Assembly: GCF_000817785.2 (NCBI RefSeq)
Contig: NZ_JTCM02000005.1
Span: 118,484-182,483, forward strand
Direction: 5' to 3'
From: Hassallia byssoidea VB512170
GTDB taxonomy: Bacteria; Cyanobacteriota; Cyanobacteriia; Cyanobacteriales; Nostocaceae
Length of the DNA stretch: 64,000 nt
A program made the position numbers and the translations under genes. Positions 25,331-32,918 of this stretch are shown here, piece by piece; the first letter of the stretch is position 1, and every line of letters starts with the position of its first letter. The notes below the pieces were generated by a model. The model made no database searches, had not been told where the DNA came from, and saw only the letters and a list, made by a program, of their open reading frames with translations.

Positions 25331-25924
25331 ATGCAAAAGAACTACAAAATACTAGAAGTACTACCAAAACAAGGACTAGAACCAAGGCAATTTTTACGCC
25401 ACTGTTTTGATATCGCTGAACTCAGTCCCCCAGAACTTCTCGAAGAAGAAACTGACTCGCAATACCGCAAAAAATGTATCACTGTACTATGTGCAGTCTT
25501 AGGTGTACAAAGACCAACAGTTCGCAAATGGGGAAGCGATCTCAACTTTGACGGGATGCCCAACTACTGCAAAATTGCACTTGCTTACATTCACGCCGCC
25601 GAAATCGTGCCACAGCAGCTAAGAAGTATCCTCACAGGAGAATACAACGCACCGGAAGTAGATGCCCAAACGTTTCTAGAAAAAATACTTCTTGAGGGGT
25701 TAAGCGAACAACAAGTACTACAAACTGTTTCCCATGCTAATTTTCGCGCAACTTGTGTCAAAACTCTCACACAAGTTTTGCATATTGGCAGCAAGTCAGT
25801 TCAAGACTGGGGTCAGGATATGTCGTTTCGCAAAATGCCCAAAATTCACAAACACACCTTGGGCTATGCCCTCGCTGCCATTTCAAAATCCCAACCAAAA
25901 ACATGGGACAAACAAGCAGCTTGA
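25331..25924 (+). CDS. Internally duplicated hypothetical protein, putative regulator
   Basis: 197 residues made of two similar halves. KKCITVLCAVLGVQRPTVRK then WGSDLNFDGMPNYCKIALAY (about residues 46-88) matches ATCVKTLTQVLHIGSKSVQD then WGQDMSFRKMPKIHKHTLGY (about 139-178). Each half has a leading FL..I..L stretch and a helix-turn-helix-like LGVQRPTVRKWG / LHIGSKSVQDWG. Two DNA-binding repeats in one chain, next to a spacer with repeated 14-bp sites, suggest a plasmid copy-control or transcription factor. No family recognised. Confidence 0.55.
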   Translation: MQKNYKILEVLPKQGLEPRQFLRHCFDIAELSPPELLEEETDSQYRKKCITVLCAVLGVQRPTVRKWGSDLNFDGMPNYCKIALAYIHAAEIVPQQLRSILTGEYNAPEVDAQTFLEKILLEGLSEQQVLQTVSHANFRATCVKTLTQVLHIGSKSVQDWGQDMSFRKMPKIHKHTLGYALAAISKSQPKTWDKQAA

Positions 25925-26029
25925 GTTACTGCAACTATTCATACTGACTCGAATAGAGAAGTAGCCTCTCAAGACCAAGAAATAATGGTCTATCAAGACC
26001 AACTAAATTAAAGCAAATGGGATTTTATC

Positions 26030-27214
26030 ATGGAAACTACTCTCACAGCAACCCCCTACTCCCAAAAACATCAACTAGACCTAAATCCAACTGCACATAT
26101 CGAAACCAGCACTCTGGAGTATTTGCACGTTGTTTTCCTACTCTGGGAGTATAAATGTGTTTACAGCAAGAGAGAGTACCGAACATTACTTGATACCTAC
26201 GGATGGGATAAGGGTACTGCGGAAGAGAGACGAGCGCTCAAGATAGCCGAAAACTTTCAAGAATTTGCAACTTGTCCGCAGCATTTAGCACCCATTCCAG
26301 TCACGATACTTCTGAAACTATGTTCTAAAAAATACCAACCAATTATCAACCAACTTCAGGATTACCCTATCGGTGGATTAACCTGCGAAGTGGTACTGGA
26401 ATTGATTGAGGAACGCAAAGCCTTACTTAAAGCTGAGAAAGAAACTTCTCAAAATAGCTTTGAAGAAAAACCATCAATTTGGCGCAGAACCCCCAGAGGG
26501 GAGAGATTTGTGCAATTTCCACCCCTGTGGGAAGAAAATCACCAGACAGGGGTACTGGCACAGGAACTAATTGACGAATACGGGCTACTCCCACAAGCTA
26601 TACTGCGTGAAGCGATCGCAGACTACCACGCCAAACTTACCCAGGAAAAAGAGCAGTCCCAAGAGACTGCTGAATCTGAAATGGTTGTGGTTGATTCGGA
26701 GATACCCCCACAAGTGGAAATATCCCCTATAGACAGTGAAGAAACTAAAAAAGAAGTTATCTCCAGCGTAGAGCAAAACGAGCAAGCCATCACCCTCCAG
26801 GTTCGGGAGTTTGCCACTGACGGAAACCGCCAGGACGGCAACTCCCCCACCAGTAGTGCTACCGAACAGCAGCCAGTTGAAGTAGAGGAAGCATTCATAC
26901 TAGCAGAGAAACTCCGCTCCGTAGATAGCTACTATCAAATCCGTTGCTCTTTATACAGACACTTCAACGTTAAAGACCAGGCGTGGGAGCTACTTTCTCC
27001 CGAAGAAAAATCAAGAATTGAGAAACTACTCCCACAAGAAGTATTAGCCCTAAACGAAGCAAGAAATTCAGGGTTGATTGTAGATTTTTATGAGTTAGAA
27101 ACTGGCTGGTTTCAAATATTTATACATGGGGTAGATACGCCAATTATTGTGAGTAAGTCGAATGTATTTGATTGGTTGAAAGAGCAAGAGAGTATTACCT
27201 CTGTAATCGTATAA
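26030..27214 (+). CDS. Hypothetical plasmid protein with acidic linker
   Basis: 394 residues. The N-terminal part STLEYLHVVFLLWEYKCVYS is helical; residues about 205-290 are acidic and low-complexity (SEMVVVDSEIPPQVEISPID); the C-terminal part YYQIRCSLYRHFNVKDQAWE to WFQIFIHGVDTPIIVSKSNV is globular. No motif recognised. It follows the duplicated-domain gene by 105 bp. Confidence 0.5.
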   Translation: METTLTATPYSQKHQLDLNPTAHIETSTLEYLHVVFLLWEYKCVYSKREYRTLLDTYGWDKGTAEERRALKIAENFQEFATCPQHLAPIPVTILLKLCSKKYQPIINQLQDYPIGGLTCEVVLELIEERKALLKAEKETSQNSFEEKPSIWRRTPRGERFVQFPPLWEENHQTGVLAQELIDEYGLLPQAILREAIADYHAKLTQEKEQSQETAESEMVVVDSEIPPQVEISPIDSEETKKEVISSVEQNEQAITLQVREFATDGNRQDGNSPTSSATEQQPVEVEEAFILAEKLRSVDSYYQIRCSLYRHFNVKDQAWELLSPEEKSRIEKLLPQEVLALNEARNSGLIVDFYELETGWFQIFIHGVDTPIIVSKSNVFDWLKEQESITSVIV

Positions 27215-27261
27215 ACCACCACTAATAACTCACGCTTCAACCCCAAAAATCAACCAAAACA

Positions 27262-27585
27262 ATGGAATTAGGAGAGAAAATACCCGGACTACCGTGCTGC
27301 TATCTCATCGAGCTATCCGAAAAACTCGGTAATGAGAAACATTCGGCTCGTTACTACTTAGGTTCGTGCGCCAATCTTAAGAAAAGGTTCCAGCAGCACT
27401 TACAGGGGACAGGAGCCGCATTTACCCGCGCAGCAGTAAAGAGGGGTATTCAATTCAAAATTGTCCATATTTGGAGGACCTCAAGCAAACAAGAAGCACG
27501 CCAGCTTGAAATTCAACTTAAACGTCAGAAAAACCACGCCAAATTATTAAGGAGAGTGCAAGATGGAAAGACTACCAAGAGCTAA
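27262..27585 (+). CDS. GIY-YIG nuclease-family protein
   Basis: 107 residues. The motif is spread as CCYLIELSEKLG (GIY position altered) and ARYYLGSCANLKKRFQQHLQ then GTGAAFTR, with the conserved Arg in KKRF and the glutamate in SSKQEARQLEIQLKRQKNHA. Typical of YhbQ-like stand-alone GIY-YIG proteins. The altered first motif leaves activity uncertain. Confidence 0.75.
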   Translation: MELGEKIPGLPCCYLIELSEKLGNEKHSARYYLGSCANLKKRFQQHLQGTGAAFTRAAVKRGIQFKIVHIWRTSSKQEARQLEIQLKRQKNHAKLLRRVQDGKTTKS

Positions 27586-27617
27586 AAAAATAAGATTTGT
27601 GCTGAGAACTCGCTCAG

Positions 27618-27869
27618 ATGGAAAGAAAACTCTATCAAGAATACCGCAATGAGCGCGTAGTTCACACAAACCCAAAACAGAAAACCTGTACAACAGCCAG
27701 AAAGTATATAACATCTAACAAAATCACTGCACCAGCAGTAATTACAGTTATTAAACCATCTCTCATTGAGGACAAATTCTTCCTTTCCCAAATCGGTTTA
27801 TGGGACTACAAATACGCCGTCATGAACTACAAACATTTCCTTCCAGAAATACTACCAGTCGCTAGTTAA
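27618..27869 (+). CDS. Small hypothetical protein
   Basis: 83 residues: a basic N-terminal half (KQKTCTTARKYITSNKITA) and a hydrophobic-aromatic C-terminal half (FFLSQIGLWDYKYAVMNYKH). No family recognised. It follows the GIY-YIG gene by 32 bp. A hairpin (27893-27914, AGCCTGTCA/TGGCAGGCT) follows the stop. Confidence 0.35.
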   Translation: MERKLYQEYRNERVVHTNPKQKTCTTARKYITSNKITAPAVITVIKPSLIEDKFFLSQIGLWDYKYAVMNYKHFLPEILPVAS

Positions 27870-27945
27870 AAAAGGCGTACAACTTGCATCACAGCCTGTC
27901 AAACATGGCAGGCTAAAAACTTTCGTACCCAAAATCTGGAATAGT

Positions 27946-28863
27946 ATGACCACTAAAATTCAATGGACAACCGAAACTTGGAATTATATAGTCGGGTGTT
28001 CAGAAATTCGGGCTGGATGTAATAACTGTTATGCCAAACAATTGGCACAATCACCACGTCTTGCTAAGTTCCCTCAATATCAAGCCGTCAAAGAATGGGA
28101 TGGAACTGTAGTGTTAGTTAACAAAGCAATTGATCTCCCACTCCTCCGTAAAAAACCGTGCGTTTATTTTGTTAATTCAATGAGCGATTTATACCACGAA
28201 AATGTACCTGAAGAATGGATAGACATGGGGTTTGGAATCATGGCAATGTGTCCGCAACACACTTTTCAAATTATCACCAAACGTGATGCCAGAATGCAAG
28301 AATACCTAAATCAACCACGTTTGGTATTACTGGAAAAATGGTATAAGGCTATCTCAAGACAATACGGATTACAGTGGGAATTAGATGATTCAAAGAGCAA
28401 TATTATCCGCAGGCGGATTGAAAGTACATTTGATGGAATAAACCCTACAATACCACTTTCAAATGTCTGGATGGGAGTATCGGTAGAAAATCAAAAAGCT
28501 GCTGATAGCGCAATTCCTACCCTTATTAATACAAAAGCTGCTGTACGCTTCCTCAGTTGCGAACCGCTGCTTGAGAAAATTGATATTACCCATTACTTAG
28601 GTTGGCGCGATGAACAAGGTAAAAACCTTATCAATTGGGTAATTGTCGGCGGTGAATCTGGATTGCGATCGCGTTCATGTAACTTTGAATGGATTGAGGA
28701 TATTGTCAACCAGTGCCACAAATACAATGTTCCAGTATTTGTTAAACAGTTAGGAAAAAATAGCAACTGGAAAACAAAACATCCTCAAGGGGGAGATATC
28801 AATGAATTTCCCAAACAACTTAAAGTTAGAGAGTTTCCATTTGTTGACGCTCTCCTGCCTTAA
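27946..28863 (+). CDS. DUF5131 (phage Gp37/Gp68) family protein
   Basis: 305 residues. The opening TKIQWTTETWNYIVGCSEIR then AGCNNCYAKQLA gives C-x6-C-x2-C, a likely Fe-S or metal site. It continues with KKPCVYFVNSMSDLYHENVP, HTFQIITKRDARM, VWMGVSVENQKAADSAIPTL, RFLSCEPLLEKID and INWVIVGGESGLRSRSCNFE. All are hallmarks of DUF5131, common on phages and plasmids and suspected to be radical-SAM-like. Biochemical role not established. Confidence 0.85.
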   Translation: MTTKIQWTTETWNYIVGCSEIRAGCNNCYAKQLAQSPRLAKFPQYQAVKEWDGTVVLVNKAIDLPLLRKKPCVYFVNSMSDLYHENVPEEWIDMGFGIMAMCPQHTFQIITKRDARMQEYLNQPRLVLLEKWYKAISRQYGLQWELDDSKSNIIRRRIESTFDGINPTIPLSNVWMGVSVENQKAADSAIPTLINTKAAVRFLSCEPLLEKIDITHYLGWRDEQGKNLINWVIVGGESGLRSRSCNFEWIEDIVNQCHKYNVPVFVKQLGKNSNWKTKHPQGGDINEFPKQLKVREFPFVDALLP

Positions 28864-29331
28864 ATCCTTAAGTTTGCCCATGTTTAAATCAGCGCCTCAT
28901 CATTAGGACGCTTGTCGGTTGTGCTTCTGTACGCGATCTTGATTGCGGTTTGTGCGCTTGGGCATGGTGTTAATCAAACTCCTCCTCGGTTAGTTTGACA
29001 CCTCAGCTTGCCCTAAATATTTAAGCAATAATGCTTATTGACAAACGTATCACTGTCTTAACCTGTCACAAATGCTGCCAATAAACAACCCACTCTTATC
29101 AGTTCGGTAACGCAATCGATCGCCTGGAGCGCTTTCTAGAGTTATTATACCAGTGGTACGGTATCCCTGCGTTATTTGTCTAAAGCTTTAGTGAGCCTTA
29201 GCCTCAAAGATAAAAAATCAAAAAATCGGCATTTAAAGTAACAATCTTTAACAATTGTACTGAGATACTAGTAAAAATGATAAAAATATAAAGCTAACCA
29301 ACAAAGTCCCAACTATTAGTTAACAAGGAAC
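28864..29331. other. Intergenic region, no supported gene
   Basis: Holds a 20-codon minus-strand frame (MPKRTNRNQDRVQKHNRQAS from 28965) too short to call, an ATCGATCG site near 29116 and AT-rich sequence upstream of the AIPR-like gene that probably carries its promoter. Confidence 0.3.
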
Positions 29332-30570
29332 ATGCCAAAAACCTACAAACTTAAGGTAGACAACTATTCATACTTAATATCATCACCCAAACCGCAGTGT
29401 ATCATAGCCTGTGCACATATAAAAGACTTCCCCTACGAATTACCTCTTACACCTAACATTAGAGAGCCAAATCGCAAAAGCTCAGTCTACAAGCAAATAC
29501 TTGACTCGCTCTTTGTTGCTCCAGAAAAATTCGTAGAGAAACACAGTGGTATTACAATATCAGTTAACAAGATCAAGGTAATAAACGAACAAGAACTGGA
29601 ACTAGAAATTTTAGAGTACTCGGAAGGTTATACCCACCACGGCATTTTAAACGGTGGGCATTCCATTTTAGCCTTTGAGAATGCTATAAGGTACGATTAC
29701 AAACTCAAAAACGCAAAGGTCAAAGTAATTATCCATGTTGGTTTAAGCGAAGAGGAGGCACGAGATATTAGTCTGGCCGCCAATACCAACTCCCCTGTTG
29801 ACGCACGGTCTAAAATCAACGCCCGAGGTGATTATGACTTTATTAAACACTATATCACCCAGCTGGAGCGTACAGAAAAGAAAAAATTCCGCATCGCTTA
29901 CTACCAAAACCAAAGTAGCGCTCCCAAAGATTCGCACTGTTCGGTCAACCACATCTACAAGCTTCTTACGTGTTTGGACTGTAACCGCTACAACCCTGAT
30001 AATGAGAAAAAAAGAGGAAAACACCCTACAAGTCTTAGTATTCCAACTGAAATAACTGACTCTGAAAAGGAGAGGATAAGCAGACTTTTGCACCTGCTAC
30101 CCCAAAGCTTGTGGGTAGAACAGCGCCTCTACGAAATCATTTACGAATATCTAAGCAATCCCCAAAGAAAAGGTAACAATAACCTCGCATCCATCGACAC
30201 CAAAAAAAACACCCTTCTTCCTGACAGTCAATACTCGTTCGGATTTGGCGCACCAGCTGATTTGGCTCTTCCTGTAGTAGCAGCATTTCGCGTCTTCCTA
30301 GACAAGGAATACAAGTGGGTATTACCTTTTGAAGAATTTAGCGAAAACCTTCTACAACACTTATGGAAAAAACACTTCCTAGACTACCTCAAAGAAGAAA
30401 AAGCAGCTGGTAACTCGGTAGGTGCCAAAATAAGCCGCAATATTGAAGTGTGGGAAAATCTATATACTTGCGCTTCTCTTTACCTTAACGAATTATATAG
30501 GAAAATTATCAACGAGAAAGCAAGCGATCGCAACTCTAAAACTAAGCCCAAAGAACTGATTCTAACGTAA
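29332..30570 (+). CDS. AIPR-like protein (abortive phage resistance family)
   Basis: 412 residues. The centre reads FVEKHSGITISVNKIKVINE, then YTHHGILNGGHSILAFENAI and VIIHVGLSEEEARDISLAAN then TNSPVDARSK. The pattern of G-I-T, N-G-G-(H/Q) and an AANTN-like block fits the AIPR family first named from abortive-infection phage resistance. The C-terminal half is helical and charged. It precedes a Gp157-like gene, with a terminator hairpin in between, and may protect the element or respond to phage. Confidence 0.6.
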   Translation: MPKTYKLKVDNYSYLISSPKPQCIIACAHIKDFPYELPLTPNIREPNRKSSVYKQILDSLFVAPEKFVEKHSGITISVNKIKVINEQELELEILEYSEGYTHHGILNGGHSILAFENAIRYDYKLKNAKVKVIIHVGLSEEEARDISLAANTNSPVDARSKINARGDYDFIKHYITQLERTEKKKFRIAYYQNQSSAPKDSHCSVNHIYKLLTCLDCNRYNPDNEKKRGKHPTSLSIPTEITDSEKERISRLLHLLPQSLWVEQRLYEIIYEYLSNPQRKGNNNLASIDTKKNTLLPDSQYSFGFGAPADLALPVVAAFRVFLDKEYKWVLPFEEFSENLLQHLWKKHFLDYLKEEKAAGNSVGAKISRNIEVWENLYTCASLYLNELYRKIINEKASDRNSKTKPKELILT

Positions 30571-30593
30571 AAACCCTTATCCCATTAAACCTA

Positions 30594-30634
30594 AATAGTC
30601 GAAGGAAATTAACACATTTCCCTCGGCTATTTTT
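30594..30634 (+). terminator. Terminator after the AIPR-like gene
   Basis: AATAGTCGAAGGAAA pairs with TTTCCCTCGGCTATT (two G-T pairs) around an 8-nt loop, followed by TTT. Confidence 0.65.
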
Positions 30635-30687
30635 AAATAGCATCAAGTGCTACGCACAACTTCTATGACCTAATTAGAAGTTGCAAC

Positions 30688-30834
30688 ATGAATACATCAG
30701 TTAATTATACAACAACTCCTCAAATGTCAAAACAAAAACAGCAACCAATAGTTACTGAAGCACAATACTACGACTACGAGGCAGAACTGGCGCAAGAAAA
30801 ACAAGACTACTACCATATGCAGTATGGGTACTAA
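30688..30834 (+). CDS. Small hypothetical Tyr/Gln-rich protein
   Basis: 48 codons starting MNTSVNYTTTPQMSKQKQQP and ending YYDYEAELAQEKQDYYHMQY G. It is flanked by two terminators, so it is its own transcription unit. Composition is unusual (aromatic and Gln-rich) but protein-like. No family recognised. Confidence 0.4.
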   Translation: MNTSVNYTTTPQMSKQKQQPIVTEAQYYDYEAELAQEKQDYYHMQYGY

Positions 30835-30872
30835 GTCAATCTTCCTCACAGCATCAATTCTTCATTGTCAAT

Positions 30873-30905
30873 AACCAGTCTTCTGTTACTGAAGACTGGT
30901 TTTTC
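30873..30905 (+). terminator. Rho-independent terminator
   Basis: AACCAGTCTTC pairs perfectly with GAAGACTGGTT and is followed by TTTT. It lies just before the Gp157-like gene. Confidence 0.75.
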
Positions 30906-30921
30906 ATATTAGGAGTAAATC

Positions 30922-31521
30922 ATGACTCAAGCAATCGAAAGAGAAATCAACCAACTTTCCCTAAGAGAATTATGCCTTGACGCTGCTAAACTCTGGTCTC
31001 TTATTGAAGAGTTATCAGAATTAGGAGAAGAAGGGAAAGTAGAAGAACTCGTCCAACAGCTAATGTCCGTCCAGGATGGTATTGAAAACAAAATCGATGC
31101 GATCGCCTGGGTTGTTGATCAGTTAAACGTGGACATCGAAACCTGGGAGGAGAGGAAAGCACGAGTTGTAGAACTTCACGACTCTGTTATCACTAGACGC
31201 AAAACTCAACTTGAGGAAATTAAGCGCACATTAATTCACCTACATGAAATAGGATTAATTAACGACAGAAATATCGGCAGGGAAAGAGAAATCGAAATTA
31301 GGCACAACCCGCCTAAAGTGGCTAACTTATTAGTAGAGGTAGATGATGAAGATTTCCCTTCGGAATTCAGAACTATCAAGTACCAAGCTAATAACAAGGC
31401 AATCCTCGAAGCATACAAATCTGGTAAGGATGTCAGCAATATTGCCTCTGTAACTATTGGGAAGCAGGTACGGTTTAAGGTGAAATCAGTCAGAAAAACT
31501 CGTAGTAAGAAAAACAGCTAA
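30922..31521 (+). CDS. Siphovirus Gp157-like protein
   Basis: 199 residues. A long coiled-coil N-terminal part includes GIENKIDAIAWVVDQLNVDI and KTQLEEIKRTLIHLHEIGL. A beta-rich end follows: IEIRHNPPKVANLLVEVDDE, DFPSEFRTIKYQANNKAILE and AYKSGKDVSNIASVTI. The order matches Siphovirus Gp157, a family linked to phage resistance and found on phages and plasmids; its action is not known. Confidence 0.75.
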   Translation: MTQAIEREINQLSLRELCLDAAKLWSLIEELSELGEEGKVEELVQQLMSVQDGIENKIDAIAWVVDQLNVDIETWEERKARVVELHDSVITRRKTQLEEIKRTLIHLHEIGLINDRNIGREREIEIRHNPPKVANLLVEVDDEDFPSEFRTIKYQANNKAILEAYKSGKDVSNIASVTIGKQVRFKVKSVRKTRSKKNS

Positions 31522-31591
31522 CAGCAACATTCAGCCGTCTATCTCAAAACCTGGCGGCATTATTATTGAACACTCAACATGAAAGATAAAA

Positions 31592-31629
31592 TAACCCAAG
31601 TCATTTTATAACGACTTAGGTTACTTTTT
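31592..31629 (+). terminator. Terminator after the Gp157-like gene
   Basis: TAACCCAAGTC pairs with GACTTAGGTTA (one G-T pair), followed by CTTTTTG. Confidence 0.6.
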
Positions 31630-32056
31630 GATTGGGTTGAAAGAAAATCACCTGCACTCTATAAAATAGCTCAGACTATTTCACAACAGCACACTTCATA
31701 AAAAGCAGTGCCACGACAGTGAAGGGGTTACTCGCAGTCGCTTTGGTGCAGCGCCATGTACAAGTGTTCGCGACTCCACAGGTGACAAAATTATTCAAAC
31801 AATTGACCAAAAAGCAACCCACAACGAAGGTTACACCTTCAAGGAGGATAAAATTAAATTCACGCATTAGAGATGAATTCAAACATACAAACTTCTTCAA
31901 AAATCCGCCTCATTTACTTCAAAAATAGTGGTAAGTTCTACACCAACGGCAACCTTGACAACTAACACAAAAGCTAACGTTAAATACAAGCAGCAGTAAC
32001 TGGTATATCGCTTCATTAATCACCAGTTTAAAGTTATATTAACAGGAGTAAAAACA
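31630..32056. other. Mostly non-coding stretch with coding-like scraps
   Basis: A stop-free stretch around 31700-31869 reads FGAAPCTSVRDSTGDKIIQT then IDQKATHNEGYTFKEDKIKF, without a start codon, and may be a gene remnant just before the 30-codon frame at 31873. Nothing else identified. Confidence 0.3.
31873..31965 (+). CDS. Tiny hypothetical protein
   Basis: 30 codons, MNSNIQTSSKIRLIYFKNSG then KFYTNGNLDN. Protein-like composition, but no clear ribosome-binding site; it may be the end of the broken frame upstream. Weak call. Confidence 0.25.
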   Translation: MNSNIQTSSKIRLIYFKNSGKFYTNGNLDN

Positions 32057-32431
32057 ATGGAATTAGCACAATCGATCCTAACAGAAATTCTCTACATCCT
32101 TATCTATGGCTTTTCTACTATCTTTATTTTCCTATTCCTACTAGAAATCTCTGTTGCTTTTGAGAAACACTGCAACTATAGTACATCTACATCACGCGCA
32201 GTAGCAACAACCAAAACAGTAGCTAAAAAATCTAATTCCCAAATATCCAAATCCAACGTTAATCTACCACATACAAGCAAACAACCAACTGTTCAACAAC
32301 TAAGAAAAAAATGTTCGCAGACAGGAATAAAATGGAGTTATGCCATACAAGAACCCCAATCAGGTAAGAAAAGACATCTCAACCGACAAGAAATGTTAAT
32401 AGCTTTAACCCAAATTAAACAGTCGGCATAA
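32057..32431 (+). CDS. Membrane-anchored protein with LRKxC/IK module (hypothetical)
   Basis: 124 residues: a membrane helix (ILYILIYGFSTIFIFLFLLE) at about residues 11-30, a Ser/Thr/Lys-rich linker and a C-terminal module VQQLRKKCSQTGIKWSYAIQ then GKKRHLNRQEMLIALTQI. The module resembles that of the protein at 8280-8756 in order and spacing, and both look like SAP/Rho-N-type helical units on a membrane tether. AGGAG lies about 11 nt upstream of the ATG. Confidence 0.6.
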   Translation: MELAQSILTEILYILIYGFSTIFIFLFLLEISVAFEKHCNYSTSTSRAVATTKTVAKKSNSQISKSNVNLPHTSKQPTVQQLRKKCSQTGIKWSYAIQEPQSGKKRHLNRQEMLIALTQIKQSA

Positions 32432-32548
32432 ACAATTATTACTGGTAGTATAATACATTACTACCAGTAGTCTAAAGAGGGATATAAATGAACAAATACT
32501 GTTGGACAGCTAGAACTACTAGTCGGCAAGTCGCCTATTTGGAAGCCG

Positions 32549-32597
32549 CAATTCACCTGCAACCTTGGCATCGCTGTGGTTGTAGGTGAATTGCGAG
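32549..32597. repeat. Long imperfect hairpin
   Basis: CGCAATTCACCTGCAACC pairs with GGTTGTAGGTGAATTGCG (one G-T pair) around 13 nt. It could be an IS200/IS605-type end or a stable RNA structure. Confidence 0.45.
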
Positions 32598-32610
32598 ACA
32601 AAAACGAAAC

Positions 32611-32654
32611 GCCTCATTACCAATTTTGACCCCAGGTCGAACAGGTAATGAGGC
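32611..32654 (-). terminator. Terminator of the small RHH-like gene
   Basis: GCCTCATTACC pairs perfectly with GGTAATGAGGC. On the minus strand it is followed by GTTTCGTTTTT and lies just past the stop at 32668. Confidence 0.65.
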
Positions 32655-32667
32655 AGCTTAGCTTAGG

Positions 32668-32865
32668 TCAAATCTCCGAGTCATCACTGTCAATCGCTCG
32701 AATGGTGCGCTCTATAAACTCGCTGGCGCTTACTCCCGTATCAACAGCCAATGCCTGCAATTTTTTCCAAGTCTTTGGGGTTAGGGTTATTGTATATTTC
32801 TGCTTTTTCTCGTCATAGAAGACGGGCTGATCTCTTGTTCTTTTTTTTCCGATTCCTGGTTCCAT
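32668..32865 (-). CDS. Ribbon-helix-helix (CopG-like) protein
   Basis: 65 residues: a basic start (KKRTRDQPVFYDEKKQK), then the strand-helix-helix pattern YTITLTPKTWKKLQALAVDT and GVSASEFIERTIRAI. Such small proteins act as plasmid regulators or antitoxins. No toxin partner is adjacent. A palindrome (TATACTA-AA-TAGTATA) just upstream could be its operator. Confidence 0.6.
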   Translation of the reverse strand: MEPGIGKKRTRDQPVFYDEKKQKYTITLTPKTWKKLQALAVDTGVSASEFIERTIRAIDSDDSEI

Positions 32866-32882
32866 AAAATAGAAGATACTGA

Positions 32883-32898
32883 TATACTAAATAGTATA
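32883..32898. promoter_or_regulatory. Palindromic operator candidate
   Basis: TATACTA-AA-TAGTATA lies between the RHH-like gene (minus) and tnpB (plus), 17 bp upstream of the former's start. Confidence 0.5.
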
Positions 32899-32918
32899 TT
32901 AAGTAAGAATTCAAGTAG

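Noticed and set aside
32549..32597. Long hairpin as a terminator
   Set aside because: No T-run follows; listed only as a structural repeat.
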